NCBI GenBank assembly: GCA_936440205.1
Contig: OW387140.1
Span: forward strand, 32,113,659-32,177,658
From: Lepidonotus clava
Taxonomy: Eukaryota; Annelida; Polychaeta; Phyllodocida; Polynoidae
Length of the DNA: 64,000 nucleotides
Direction: 5' to 3'
Below are positions 47,288 through 59,000 of the stretch, in pieces; positions within the stretch are counted from its first letter, which is position 1; each line of letters begins with the position of its first letter. Under the pieces are notes generated by a model. That model worked only from the letters and a program-made list of their open reading frames with translations, had not been told where the DNA came from and searched no databases. The position numbers and the translations under genes were made by a program.

Positions 47288-48585
47288 CAGTCCTCCTCCA
47301 GCGTAAAGAGATCATCCTCCAGACCGGATCCAAACCCCCTCAAATACCACTCTTCCTCCAGGGGAGACCCTCCCCCCTCCAGCCCCCTCCTCCAGGGCCG
47401 GCGGATCACACAGTCCGGTTACTGCATTAACGGCGTCGTTTTACACTGGAGGAACCACCCGAGCCTTTCCTCCAGTGTCTCTGTGAAGGGTCCTAGTACA
47501 CTGAGCGAGCTGTGATACTGCCTATTAAATCCCACCCACAGGCACTTAGCCTGGAGGGATTAGAGTGAATTACAGCCAATGAAATGTGTCTTCCAAGCCA
47601 GTTCCACTGAATGGTAGAGTTATGGGAGATGGGTGCGGCACATCCCTTTGTATTGAAATATCACAAGACGCTAATCAGATGCAATTCATATGATTCCGTA
47701 TGATATAAATCCACAATGATAGGTTTGTTTTTCTAATATCTTTGTTTCAGAGTCGGCAGGTATACGTCCCTTTGTACTTAAATATCACAGGGTGAATATC
47801 AGATTGTCGATATCATTCAGATATGGTTGCTTAGGAAAGTAATCCAGAGAAAACTGCTTGTACACTCAGTAAGTTACTCTTCAAAGTGACTCAGTCTTTC
47901 CTCCTCAGACCACGTTCCGATAGTCATATTGCACTTCCAAACCTCAGAGTTACAATGACTAATATAAAATAACAGCAGAGCCTCATTCAGGCTCCTTACT
48001 CCGACCAACTCCACGGCCTTTGTGCAGAGCCGCCCCTTTCCCTCCTGGCGCCTGGAGGACCTGGAGGATCAGCTAACGGGAACAGGAGGAGGCTGTCAAA
48101 GCGAGTGTTACATTCCACATGTAGTCCTATCAGTATAGTGTGAAGAAGTAAGAGGGCGAGGTTTAGTAAGTGGAAACCCAACGTTGACACCCACAGCCTA
48201 CTTTATACAGACATCCTCCTCCAGTGGGCTTCCTCCTGGATCTGCTCCTCGTGACGGCCTGGAGGTCATAGGGCCGCCGCAGCTGCTTCTAAAGAACACC
48301 TCTCCTGTGGGATCCACCAACCATAAGTGACTGAGGATCAGGAGATGCTCCAGGGCGACGTCTTACTTAACCCACGCCCCCTCCTGAGTCATACCGACAC
48401 ACAAGAGGAGGGTCGACGTCCTCCTCCAGCAGATGGGGGTGCTGCTCCAGACACAGTCTCCTCCTGGGCGTCCCACTGACATGGGGGGTAAAGGTGACCA
48501 TGTACACTCACCTACTGGAGGGGTGCGCCCTCCCTGACTGCTTACAGTGACTGGCTAACTTCCTCCACGGTCAGCCTGGAGGAGC
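47288..48585. repeat. Cluster of TCCTCCAG / CTGGAGGA octamers
   Basis: TCCTCCAG occurs at 47294, 47315, 47354, 47388 and 47468, with further TCCTCCAG copies near 48212 and 48421. CTGGAGGA occurs at 47446, near 48053 and 48062, and near 48577. Spacing is irregular and both orientations are used, so this is not a simple tandem repeat. Confidence 0.6.
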
Positions 48586-49798
48586 GGGTGGGGTGGTAGA
48601 GGGGTTGAAGTGGTCTGAACTCACTGCCCTCCTTGTTCCCCACAGTACAAGGATTGGGCTCCAAACGGTGTATTACCAATCCCTATTATTCTATTATATT
48701 TATTTTCCCCCATAAACGGGTCCACTTAATAAATTTAATGTCACTAATATTGAAAAAAAGCAATGTTCTAGGTCTCTCACCAGTGAGATAAGCAACGTTT
48801 ATGAATATCTCTGTTGTTTTTTCACCAAAAGTTATGGCCAGGAAACAAAGCAAATTCCGCGTGCCTCTTTAGAACCAGAGCCTGCCCGGTATGCCTACTC
48901 TGACCCCGGGCACCGCCGTGTCAGGCACAAATTAACTTCACATGCTCACATCTGCTCGGGCCGGGCCTGCCGAGCACCTCACTGAGCTGCTCACACGTGG
49001 GGGAGGCTGTGTCATGCAGTTTTTGTTTTAAAAAACTCGGCCTGATCCTTTTGTACCGAGATAGCAGACATAGAAAACTATGTTAATGACAGAGCCACAG
49101 ACGACACAAACTGTCCATGAATATTTCTTCTTCGCTGCTAGCTATGCAGACCAGACGGGAGGTGTCTGCTAGTAGTATCCAAGAAGGTATATCGTTATGT
49201 ATATTGTTTTCCTCTACGCATGGGAGTTCGTCTCAACATATCACTTAACACATACGTCTGGTACACCTTGTAATCCACTCCCAGTACTGTAGGTATGTAT
49301 AGCGTGGATCCTTGCCAAAGCGTTGGGGTACAATCTCTGATAAATGGATCTAACGTCGTATCATACAACCCCCAAAATAACACCTTGGTATGAGGCTGAG
49401 GTGCCACTTCAGACTAATGGTACATGAATACGTACAGTGTAGGCATGTATACCAAACAACGTCCTATTGGTAGTAGCTCCGTTATGATAACTCCAGTCGT
49501 CCCATGTCCTCTGTTACGGCTGTTACGACTGTGTACATTGTTCACGTCCACATAAATATCTCTCCAGGGCGTGATCATATCCTGCCCCTGCTCCTCCTGT
49601 GGAGATCCCACCTGGAGTAGCGCCGGTAAGGCCGGGAGTACGGAGGTAAACACTCCTCCAGTAGCCCCCCTCTTCCAGTTCCACCTACTCGCCGCCAGGT
49701 GGAGACTCGGATCAGCCTCGTTCTGGGACCAGACGCTGGTCACGTGACCTGTCTGCGTTCACACTTCATATCACCTGAGGCCTATTTACAAGCTAAAA

Positions 49799-49925
49799 AA
49801 ATGTTAACGAAATGTTAATAAATGTTTAAAAAAAATGTTAACGAAATGTTAACAAATGTTTAAAAAAAAAGTTAACAAAATGTTAACAAATGTTTTAAAA
49901 AAGTTAACAAATGTTAAAAAAAAAA
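49799..49925. repeat. AT-rich tandem repeat built on GTTAAC
   Basis: About four diverged units of ATGTTAACGAAATGTTAAC type are separated by A-runs of 6-10. Simple-sequence growth explains it. GTTAAC is also an HNF1 half-site, but the array is too low in complexity to call regulatory. Confidence 0.8.
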
Positions 49926-51993
49926 GGTTTTCCTTTCCAAAGTCCTTAGCATCTGTCATGACCTTAGTGTCTGCGCGCCGACGTTTTTCTTGAGGCCGCA
50001 TGCGCGGCTGAATGGGCGCTGTCAGTGTGTCTTCAATATGGTAATGCCGACTGGGCCCGAAATGCTCAGAGACTGTTCTCAGCTAAAGGGCAGGGCCAAT
50101 TGTGCACTGACAGCCTCCGTGATGGGGTGAGGCTCGGCGACGTTTTGTGTGTCGGCTGGAGCAATGAGAGTAGAAACGACGTCGTTTCTCCTCTCTTTGG
50201 GTGGGTGTTTCCCAAAGGGATATAGGTGTCAAGGGAGTGTGGGGTTCCGAGGTAGGACTGAAAAGAACCTGTGTCCAGTTGGTGTGGTTCCTGCTGTACG
50301 ACTTGGTGTGATACGGGCGGTGTCTTCTCTCTTACATCCACTGGTCGCTATGCTTCCAACCATACAGTCTGAAAGCCCTAGACCACTTTTTCTCTCAATC
50401 TTCAAGCACAGGCATATATCCCTATAACCTCGGCATCCCCAGTGGGTAGTGTCAACAGATCCGATTGGAGGGTGTATACATGCATGGACAACTCTAACTT
50501 AGCACTAAATCTGAACTCAGGCGAATCTGACTGTAAATCCGCTCCAAGGAGAAGTCCCCTTTTTAGCACGGTGGATTTAACCTCCCAGCGGGGGATCCCT
50601 ATCCCCGGGTGATGGCTTATCGGTCAAGCATACCCCCATTGTCATGGTGAACATGTAAACCCAGCATGTCGGGAATGTCATGTCAGTGGCTGACCCCTGA
50701 ACCCTGGCTCGTGTTACCGACCGTGGATGGGTTACTGGAGGCACTGGGCCACCCGGACATGTAAACAGGTCTGAATTAATTAACCCTCTTATTGTGTTAT
50801 TTATACCTGCCCCCCTAGGTGATAGGACTGAATAACATCTTCTATCAATTGAGATTTTTCACACGACGATACGATTAGAATTGAACGAGTCTATCCTGTT
50901 CGATACAAGGCAAATATATGAGCTAGTAAAAAGCAGAAATAAAGTAATTCACATAATTATGCACCCAACAACAAGTTTAGCACCTATTGTCCTATAGCAC
51001 ATTACTTTATTTTGTTAACATGACTACAATAAACAATTGTTCCCCAAAGTGAATTCTTCATGAATGGAATTAATCTACGAGTGAAAATAATCTAAGCTTG
51101 CAAAACACAGAAATCAAGAATTCAAACTTTGAAACTACATTATCATTATGCACAGAAGTTATATTCATTTTGTCCTATGTCTGGGCACCCAGGACTAGTT
51201 CAGATAACAGCAGAATTAAGACAATACAAAAATCCTCCCTTAGCCCTATTCGCCTTGCCGTCCCCATCATCCCTTAATTTGGCAGTTCTGGGCCGAGGTG
51301 TCGAAACGCCCGATAAGTCTCATATTTAAGACGTGACTCATCATTCAGCAGGGCTACAGAGGATCCCACGCACGAGATCCGAACCAGCTGGTCGGCAGGA
51401 TATGTGGCCCCTTCACCGTTTACACCGCTGACCGCCCAACTGCCTTATAACAAAAGGGGCCAAATTAACATGTCGTCACATGGGTTATGTCACTCGGAGG
51501 GGGGTCCTAGTTTACTGTGAGTTAGGAGCACGGCTGTTGGGTTGTCCTGACTTGAGGACGTGTGGTGTGTTTTATCTTTACATGATGGGATTATGTGATG
51601 TATCAGCATGTGAACAACTATGATCTTTGACATGGTAGATGTACTGGTAAAGATACATAGATAATCAGACGGCTCTATTTATTCAGAAGATTTATAGATT
51701 GTAAACAATATTTTCACTAGGCAAACCCAACCTAGACCCTATATAGCATCATAATATTGTCTCCCATACATTTATATAAATGTGTCAACCAATTTATTTT
51801 AAAGTCTATGTTTTCAAAAGTCAGGTTCATAATCATTTCATCAATCAGTGTACAGCACCTGAAGTTTGATTCAAATTCCCTTCTGCGCAACTAACTTGGA
51901 GCAACGTTGGTTAGCTACGATTTGCAATAAGTTCTCAATCAATTTCAGTTCAAATAAAAAAAAAGTATTTATTCATCTTTAACATCTACCTAC

Positions 51994-53691
51994 CTTATCC
52001 CCTTGCGGCCCCTTTATTACAGGCACATCCTTATTATCCTCTTTTGGTGCGCCTTTATCTTCAGAAACATCCTCCTTCTGTTTTCCCTTTATTTCCGATA
52101 TATCCACGTAGTCGTCCTCGGATATATCCACGTAGTCGTTCTCAGGTATATCCGCGTAGTCGGGCGCCCCTTCACTTGGCTCACTGTCCACCAGTTCTAC
52201 CCTCACTATAGGGATGGGCAGGTGGTAGCCCGGCCAGCCCGGACACACCATCTCTGACCGATAGGACACGGACATACTGACCACTTCTGTCCTCTCTTCT
52301 GTAATTTGTTCTTCAATATTTCTTTCTTCATCTTTTCCGTAACATTTGATGGTTTCAGAAATGTTGCAGTACAACTGCTCCTGTTGTTCAATTGCGATAC
52401 ATTCAGTGGGAGGGGTGCTGTTTAAATTATCAGAGAATGGGTTTGTTTCAAATTGTTGCAACTGGTCTGATTCGCCGGTTTCCTCGGTGCTGGATTTGTC
52501 AGAATCCTCACAAACCGGGTCTAATATTTGGTCATTCAAATCAATTTCGGAATTTTCCGCCACATTTGAGCTGTTCTCATTTTCTTTAGAACTGTTTTGA
52601 ACATTTACTCCTCCACTTCCCTCGACCTCCTTCTCATTCTTGTCTTCATCAGGATTACTTATTATTATTCCAGGCATGGCATTTGCAACAATGCTGAGAT
52701 TGGGATCAGCAGGAGCCTCTCCAGAATCAGTGCACCTGTCCTTGAGGTCTTCAGGGTCAGTGCACCCCTCTTTGACAGCTCCAGAATCAGTGCACCCCTC
52801 TTTGACAGCTCCAGAATCAGTGCACCCCTCTTTGACAGCTCCAGAATCAGTGCACCCCTCTTTGACAGCTCCAGAATCAGTGCACCCCTCTTTGACAGCT
52901 CCAGAATCAGTGCACCCCTCCTTGACAGCTCCAGAACCAGTGCACCCATCCTTGACAGCTCCAGAATCAGTGCACCCCTCCTTGACAGCTCCAGAATCGG
53001 TGCACCCCTCCTTGACATCTCTAGATTCAGTGCACCCCTCCTGGACACAGGCCTGGGCAGTTTTCTGTTCATCTTCTTTAGTTTCCATCTCAGGATTATG
53101 TGCACCATCTAGATGTTCTCCTGCGCTATCTTGATGGACCTCGACACTTACGGTTTGTTGGGATTTCTCTCGATCTTCCTCTTTGACAGCTTCTCCACTC
53201 GTATTACTGTATTCATCTTCCTGGTATGCAGTGGCCCATTTGACATTCTCCGTACAATCCACCACCTTCTGTGATCCGTCATTCATTTCTGTTGTTTCCA
53301 CACTTTCCTCTATACCTTGCATTGCTTCCTTCGTGTCTTTTGAATCCTTCGGTTCAAAATCTCTAGAAACTTCTTTCTCCCCCTCCTCCTGGTCCTCCCT
53401 CCGTCGGCGTCTCCCGGTGGGTCCGGGGCAGGTGAACAGCCAGGTGTAGGGGCTCCTCCTGGGTCGGGCCTTAGTAGTGACCTTACGCACCTTGCCCTCA
53501 CTTGAGGAGGAAGGGCTCAGTGAGACCCTGGAGGACCTGGTGGTCAGTAAAGACCTCCGGGCGCGGCACCAGAGTCGGGGACATGGCCTGGAGGAGGGAG
53601 GGTCCTCCAGTGGGGTGTGGCCACAGGAGGAGGTGGTGTTTGTATGTCTGGTGGTTCCTTTGGTGTCAGCTGTTTTCATAGGTTGATCCAT
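51994..53691 (-). CDS. Large candidate first coding exon, 566 aa, repeat-bearing acidic protein
   Basis: It opens at ATG (53691) and stays open for 566 codons to a donor AAG|GTAGGT (phase 0) at 51993. The N-terminal 110 residues are Ser/Arg-rich. Residues about 210-330 carry eleven 10-residue repeats of the type EGCTDSGAVK. The rest is acidic and low complexity, with a likely folded island near MVCPGWPGYHLPIPIVRVELVD. The end has DYADIPENDYVDISEDDYVDISE-type tyrosine motifs, here noted in parts: DYADIP, then two DYVDISE. A TATA/CRE promoter lies upstream. I recognise no homologue. Strand and phase allow direct splicing to the BCAR1 mini-exon or main exon, giving an SH3-less Cas isoform with extra tyrosines. 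Alternatively it is an independent gene whose later exons I could not see. Confidence 0.6.
52734..53040 (-). repeat. 30-bp coding minisatellite, eleven units
   Basis: Eleven head-to-tail 30-bp units encode EGCTDSGAVK and variants (ESRDVK, GSGAVK, PEDLK, DSGEAP at the edges). The central units are nearly identical at DNA level, so recent homogenisation or expansion is likely. All units keep the frame. Each unit contributes one cysteine. Confidence 0.95.
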
Positions 53692-53920
53692 GAGGTTGGG
53701 TACTTAGTTCCTACAGTTCAATTTTTACGACCGTCAATCCATTTGCGTGTATTGCAAGGTATAATCCAACATACTGTAGATTGAAAATGTTGTAATTAAC
53801 TTTATATATCCATGCGTTTGAATGCGCCCCAAATGCAATACGAACTTCACAATGAAATAATTTTAGATGATTTTTGATTGGCTATAACAGAATTTGGGCA
53901 AGTTTTCCTCCACTCAAGAA

Positions 53921-53971
53921 TGCCAGCACTGCAGTACTGCCCACCCTTTTATACCTCAGCCGCCGACGTCA
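53921..53971 (-). promoter_or_regulatory. Core promoter of the 566-aa exon: CRE, TATA box, initiator
   Basis: On the minus strand, TGACGTC (53971-53965) precedes TATAAAAG (53953-53946). A CA step of initiator type lies at 53922-53921, 32 bp below the TATA start, which is the expected distance. The predicted leader is about 230 nt. Confidence 0.6.
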
Positions 53972-55579
53972 TTGCTTCCCCCCTTCTCATGCCCCTGGTG
54001 CCCCCTCAGAAGGGGCCCCACGCCCCCAACACATGAAGCCCCCAACATGTGAGGCCAGCCTCGAGCCGCATTAATTATCCATAACCCTCACCGGCCACAC
54101 TGTACCCCCAGCCTTTTCCGGGTCCCTTCACTTATAAACAATACCCCCGAGGTGGGCCTGGAACCCTGCCCCCTTCTCCAGCGTGCACCCAGGAGGGCCA
54201 GCTTCTTGGGGGTAACCCGGCCTAACCTGGCCAAAAGTGAGGGCATTCGGAAAGGGCGGGGGCGGGGGCGAGGGTTACAAGGGGGGAAAACAGTTATTCA
54301 TAAATCTATGCAGGGGTAAATTAGAAGGGTATGCCGGAGCATGTGCTCTTCGATCTCCCAATTCTGTCTCTTCAAAAATAGTTTTTCTTCGGTAAAATGC
54401 TGCTCAAACGTTTTTGAGCATTTCATCCCCCGAACCTTTCAAATCTTTTTTGAAAATCATGAATTTGTCACTGATATATTTTTCCTCAATAATCCAAAAT
54501 TGGACATGCAATCAAATACAAAATAAGATTGTCTTCGAGTATAACTGTGAGATGTGACATACACATGCAAGCCACTATTGGCACTTATTTCCAAGACTTT
54601 CTCAAGCAAAGAACCTGATTGCTGCATTTAGTTCAGATGTAGAAGGATTAAGTTTCACTTTTAGAAGTTTTCTAACGCGCAGGGAGGTCGGGCTGGGTTA
54701 AGACCTGCTGGTGAAGATTAGGGTGGTGGTCACTCAGCCTCAAACTGCTCAGATAAAGGTGGTTCAGGCTCAGAGCTGCTCCATACCCCTGGATCCAATT
54801 AGGTCACAACACCCAGCTCATTCCCCGAGTAATGGAGGGCTAATTGACTTCTGTGATTACTTCAGGTCACTGGCCTTAAGGTGTAGTGGTGAAAAGTCTA
54901 AGTAATTCTCAAGAAATAACAGAGGGAAGTTTCACTTAAGATATTACCAATAAATATTATGCATTTTGTGTAAGAATTATGTATAAATATTAAAAACTGA
55001 ATGAATATAGGTTGGACCATCCCTTGGCGAGACCACTATCCTTCTTTGACTATGTGTGCAGTAGATGCATGATCACTTTGAATTATTCATCACATACATC
55101 TTAAACTTTCAAATTAAGATCAAAGAAGATATCATGTTGCTTGACTTCAAATGCCAAAACCCAGACTCTATCGCACTTGTCTTTATCAAAAAACATTTGC
55201 TGGATTATGTCCAAGATTTTTAACAGGTTTACTTCATGACTCCAGACGGACACTTGGTGTTTGCGTGTTTATCTGTAAGGGGAGTGAATCCTGTACCTGC
55301 TCCCTGAGCTGCTCAAGTCGTGAGCTAAATCAACCTGACACCAAGGCAATGATCATGAGCAGCTCACGACCCCACACTCACGTCGGGAACTATCTCAAAG
55401 ATGGCTCAATCTAATATACCGTTAAAATAATTGGAGGCTTGACTAAAAGCACCGGCTTAAATGGGAAACTCAGACTGCCCTATTACAACAAGGTCACAGG
55501 TGGAAGTATGGGAGAGACAGGTCGGTTAGAAAACCGGAAAAACTCCGGCTTATTCGCTTTTATTTCGTATACTTGATAT

Positions 55580-56061
55580 TAAATAGATTGATGAGAAATG
55601 GGAGGACGAAAATGAATTATCGATGAAGCAAGAAACAAAAAGATTTATGACTATGATGCCAATGCCATCCTCCACTATCATCCCCTGACAGTCAGGCGAC
55701 CTACTTTTGGGAAGAGCACCAGTGCCTCCACATGCTGTGGAGGTTGACCCCCCTGATATGACCAAATATGGACATGCATCAATCTGCGAGCAGAGTCTTG
55801 GTGTGACCTAGATATGAAAATCTCCACTCACACCAAGCTTAAAGACGAACACTCTCCAATCACACACAGGGTCAACCTGACAACACCCTCTCTGACTGAA
55901 GCTGGTTACCGGTACCAGCATGATTTGACCCATAGAAGAAGAGAGCTTGTGATCAGCCTAAATGACCAACACAACACTCCGGGCTTGACCGGAGACGACG
56001 GCATCGAGAGCGATGCCGGAGAATAAAAGACGATGTTCCCGAGACAAAAAAAAAAAAAAAA
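55580..56061 (+). pseudogene. Retrocopy-like sequence with poly(A) tail
   Basis: AATAAA at 56022-56027 is followed 18 nt later by a run of about 15 A, the signature of LINE-mediated insertion of an mRNA. Upstream the plus strand has coding-like stretches in more than one frame: YDYDANAILHYHPLTVRRP near 55650-55710, APVPPHAVEVDPPDMTKYGHAS near 55717-55780, and MKISTHTKLKDEHSP...GLTGDDGIESDAGE at 55814-56026. This suggests a decayed processed copy of a host gene. The parent is not recognised, the 5' limit is a guess, and a LINE tail is the alternative. Confidence 0.45.
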
Positions 56062-59000
56062 GAGAGAAAATGTTCACTGGCAGTTACTTCGCGTTCCAAT
56101 AGGCATTGGAATGAAAACACATTCTCTCGGTACTTAGTGTTATCAGCGTGAAGTGTGTCGAACAAATAATCACTTCTCCAACTTGTCAGGTTTTATTACC
56201 GAGGCAGTGAGGGCGTATGAGTCGACTCTTTTGTACCTGCAGCCTACAGAGATGGGGGAAATACGGGCGCCCATACCCCACGTAGACCTACAACCTGGGA
56301 GACCTTGGCACCACTCCCAGGGGTATACTGTACCAAGGAAAATATCCTCTTTTTATTATTTTATAGTTGTGTACAGTGATGATATATGCTCTACTTATTC
56401 CAACTCCTGAAAACTAGTGAACTGACAAAAAGGTTTGGAGTGGAGTGGAAGGATGGCTGGACTACTGACAAATTATATTTTCTTATTTGAGCGAGGTTCC
56501 AGATCCGACAGGGAGTAAAACAATGTATAAAAGAAGCTGGAATACTTAGTAAAAATAGAAAATTGTACAAATGACGAAGAGGTCCAATAAAAAGGATGGT
56601 TGAGCAACTGCTCACGGATAAAACGATTCCAGGCACTGACTAATAAAGAATAACTTTTTTCATCTATTCCACGACAATAAAACATAACGATAAAAGGGGA
56701 AAATAGTAGCAAAAATATTAGCGAAAGCTGAACTGGTTGTCACTCTTTACCATGTGCAACCAATTGGTCCAGCGATATTGGCTTGGTTTGAGAGACCTAG
56801 GCCACCCTTAAATAATACATTGTTCCTTGTCTAGCGAGTGAGAAACAAAATGGCCGTGTTGGACATCGGGGCTTCTTTTTTGAATACATTAACTTTTCTT
56901 GGTTGGTGATAAAACCAACATTTCCGAGAATCTATGTCGTTTTCAAAAATAACAAATAGAAAAATCCTGTCGGGCACTGGACAAGAAACAGTTTCTCTTT
57001 TTTACCTAAGGATTTCCCTAGTGCTGGCAGTCCGGAGGACTGCCGACTCAGGCCAATGAAGCTCAGCTGTACAAACGTGAGTAGCTCGGCCCGGGCCCGG
57101 CGAGCTGCTCACTGGGACTGTTACCAGCAGTTTGCTGGCGCCGCCGGGAGCAAAAAGGCCAGGGTTAGTCGCAAAACAGCGGCTAATACTGCCATATGTC
57201 GCTGGGTGTGACTGCCCTTTCGCTGTCAGAGAATCTAGCATCATATAGTTGTTATGCCATGGGAATCAACCGTTTTGCTATGTGTAACGTATGCTGCCCA
57301 GAGTAATGATGTCATAATGACGAGGAGCCCCTTATCTTTCCATATAATTTAATGCATTTTATTGTTCATGAGAAATTGTATACAGAATTCTATAACTGAC
57401 TTTAGCCCTATGACAATACCATGGAAATACACAGACTCTTGGTGTGAGGTATTGCGGATGTTTTGACTATGTCTGTTGTATTTATTTGATAGCACATTCT
57501 CGTATTTACTATCTAAACTAACAGCACAGCAGATGGTCCACATTGGTTGCGAATATAATTCCTATATGCTTTGCAACTAGGGTTGGGCGCGGGACGTAAC
57601 TTACTTTCTCTTGAATAATTGAAATGACTTACATATCAGATTACACAATACATGTAAATGACTCACAAAAAACGTATCTATAACATTTAGTCTTACTTTC
57701 TGGCCCAATCATCGGCTATATTATCAAAGAATCTGAAAAATGTTAAACTTCCTGAGAAATGAGGTCTGTACGATAACGACGTGGGAGGGGAGCTGACGTA
57801 GCATGTCAAATATTCCCCCTACTGTTTCATATTTCTACAGCCCTAGGAGCTGTCCCAGACAATAACACATACGCTTCTTCATAAAACATGTTTGCGTGAA
57901 GTCACGCAACAAAATGCAATTTCCCCTCGACATTCCTAGCAACTTCCATGATGTACCACATCAAACTGAAGTATATCTGGGATATCAAAACAGTCTTTGA
58001 TCTAATAGGCTGCTATAATCTGTATGTGTTTAGTACGTTTCTAGATATCTGGTGATATAAAGCAATGATCTGTAGCGCCGAGCGACTGATGATTAAGTTG
58101 AGTTGTATGTGGAAGAATATTGGCGGCGCCTAGTCTGAAACGGATTATCATTACCCAACGTCAAAGGAATTCTGTAGCTCCAGTGGTCAGTGCTTTATAT
58201 GAAATATAACCTTACAACTATTTTCGATGAAGAACCATCTGTTTGATGTCAGTTTCTTACAGAGAAATTAATGTATCTTGCTATAAAAAAACAACCCCAC
58301 AAAAACGTTTCATGAGTTCAAAGAAGTCTTAACTGTAACCTATGTAAATATCATCCTTCGCTCCGTTTGCAATTTTAACATCTAACACTGGGACGAATTT
58401 CCATTTTGTTCCAGTGAATACACAGAATTCTTGATAGTACTAACAGTCCGAGTGGACAGCAGTAACTTCCTTGGCTCATGTACAGCTAATGCAAGATCGG
58501 AGTCGGCTATGTCTCAAGTGAGTGCAGCCTGGATGGTCTCCATAGACAGCGTCAATAAAAAAAAGCCTCAGCCCAGGGTGTCTGGGTGTGGAGGAAAAAA
58601 ATACAGCTCAGGCATTTTTCAGCCAGACTGACTCTTCCAAAGGGTCCAGAAGCAAAAGCCTCAAAAACTCCCAGCAGATGGCTACCATCGTTTTGCTAAG
58701 TAGGAGCACATTCACAGAGTAACACAGTGTATTTAATTTAGACCCAGTTTGCTTGTCGGCCTTAGCACAAACTCAGGGGATCCTCTGAGAAGGAATTTGC
58801 TATCTGTTGCTGATTATGTAGTTTGGTGGGAAACTGTTGGTAGTATCAGAGCAGGGTTGTCTTATCTGGTCTTGACTGGGTTGGGGGGGGGGGGGGGGGG
58901 CTGCAGGTACTGGAGGACCTTCTGTTCAGGGAGTGCACTGTATGGATCAACAGAGGCAGCTGGTGAGAGGCTCGTCTCAAAGGTCACACTGTTACGACAG

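Noticed and set aside
47996-48190. Frame with a signal-peptide-like start and PPGPPG segment
   Set aside because: It begins at GTG with an in-frame stop shortly upstream and no acceptor that would make it an internal exon with confidence.
52640-53134. Plus-strand repeat frames (VHPSLTAPES type)
   Set aside because: Opposite-strand reading of the 30-bp coding minisatellite in the 566-aa exon. The minus frame is far longer and has a promoter and donor.
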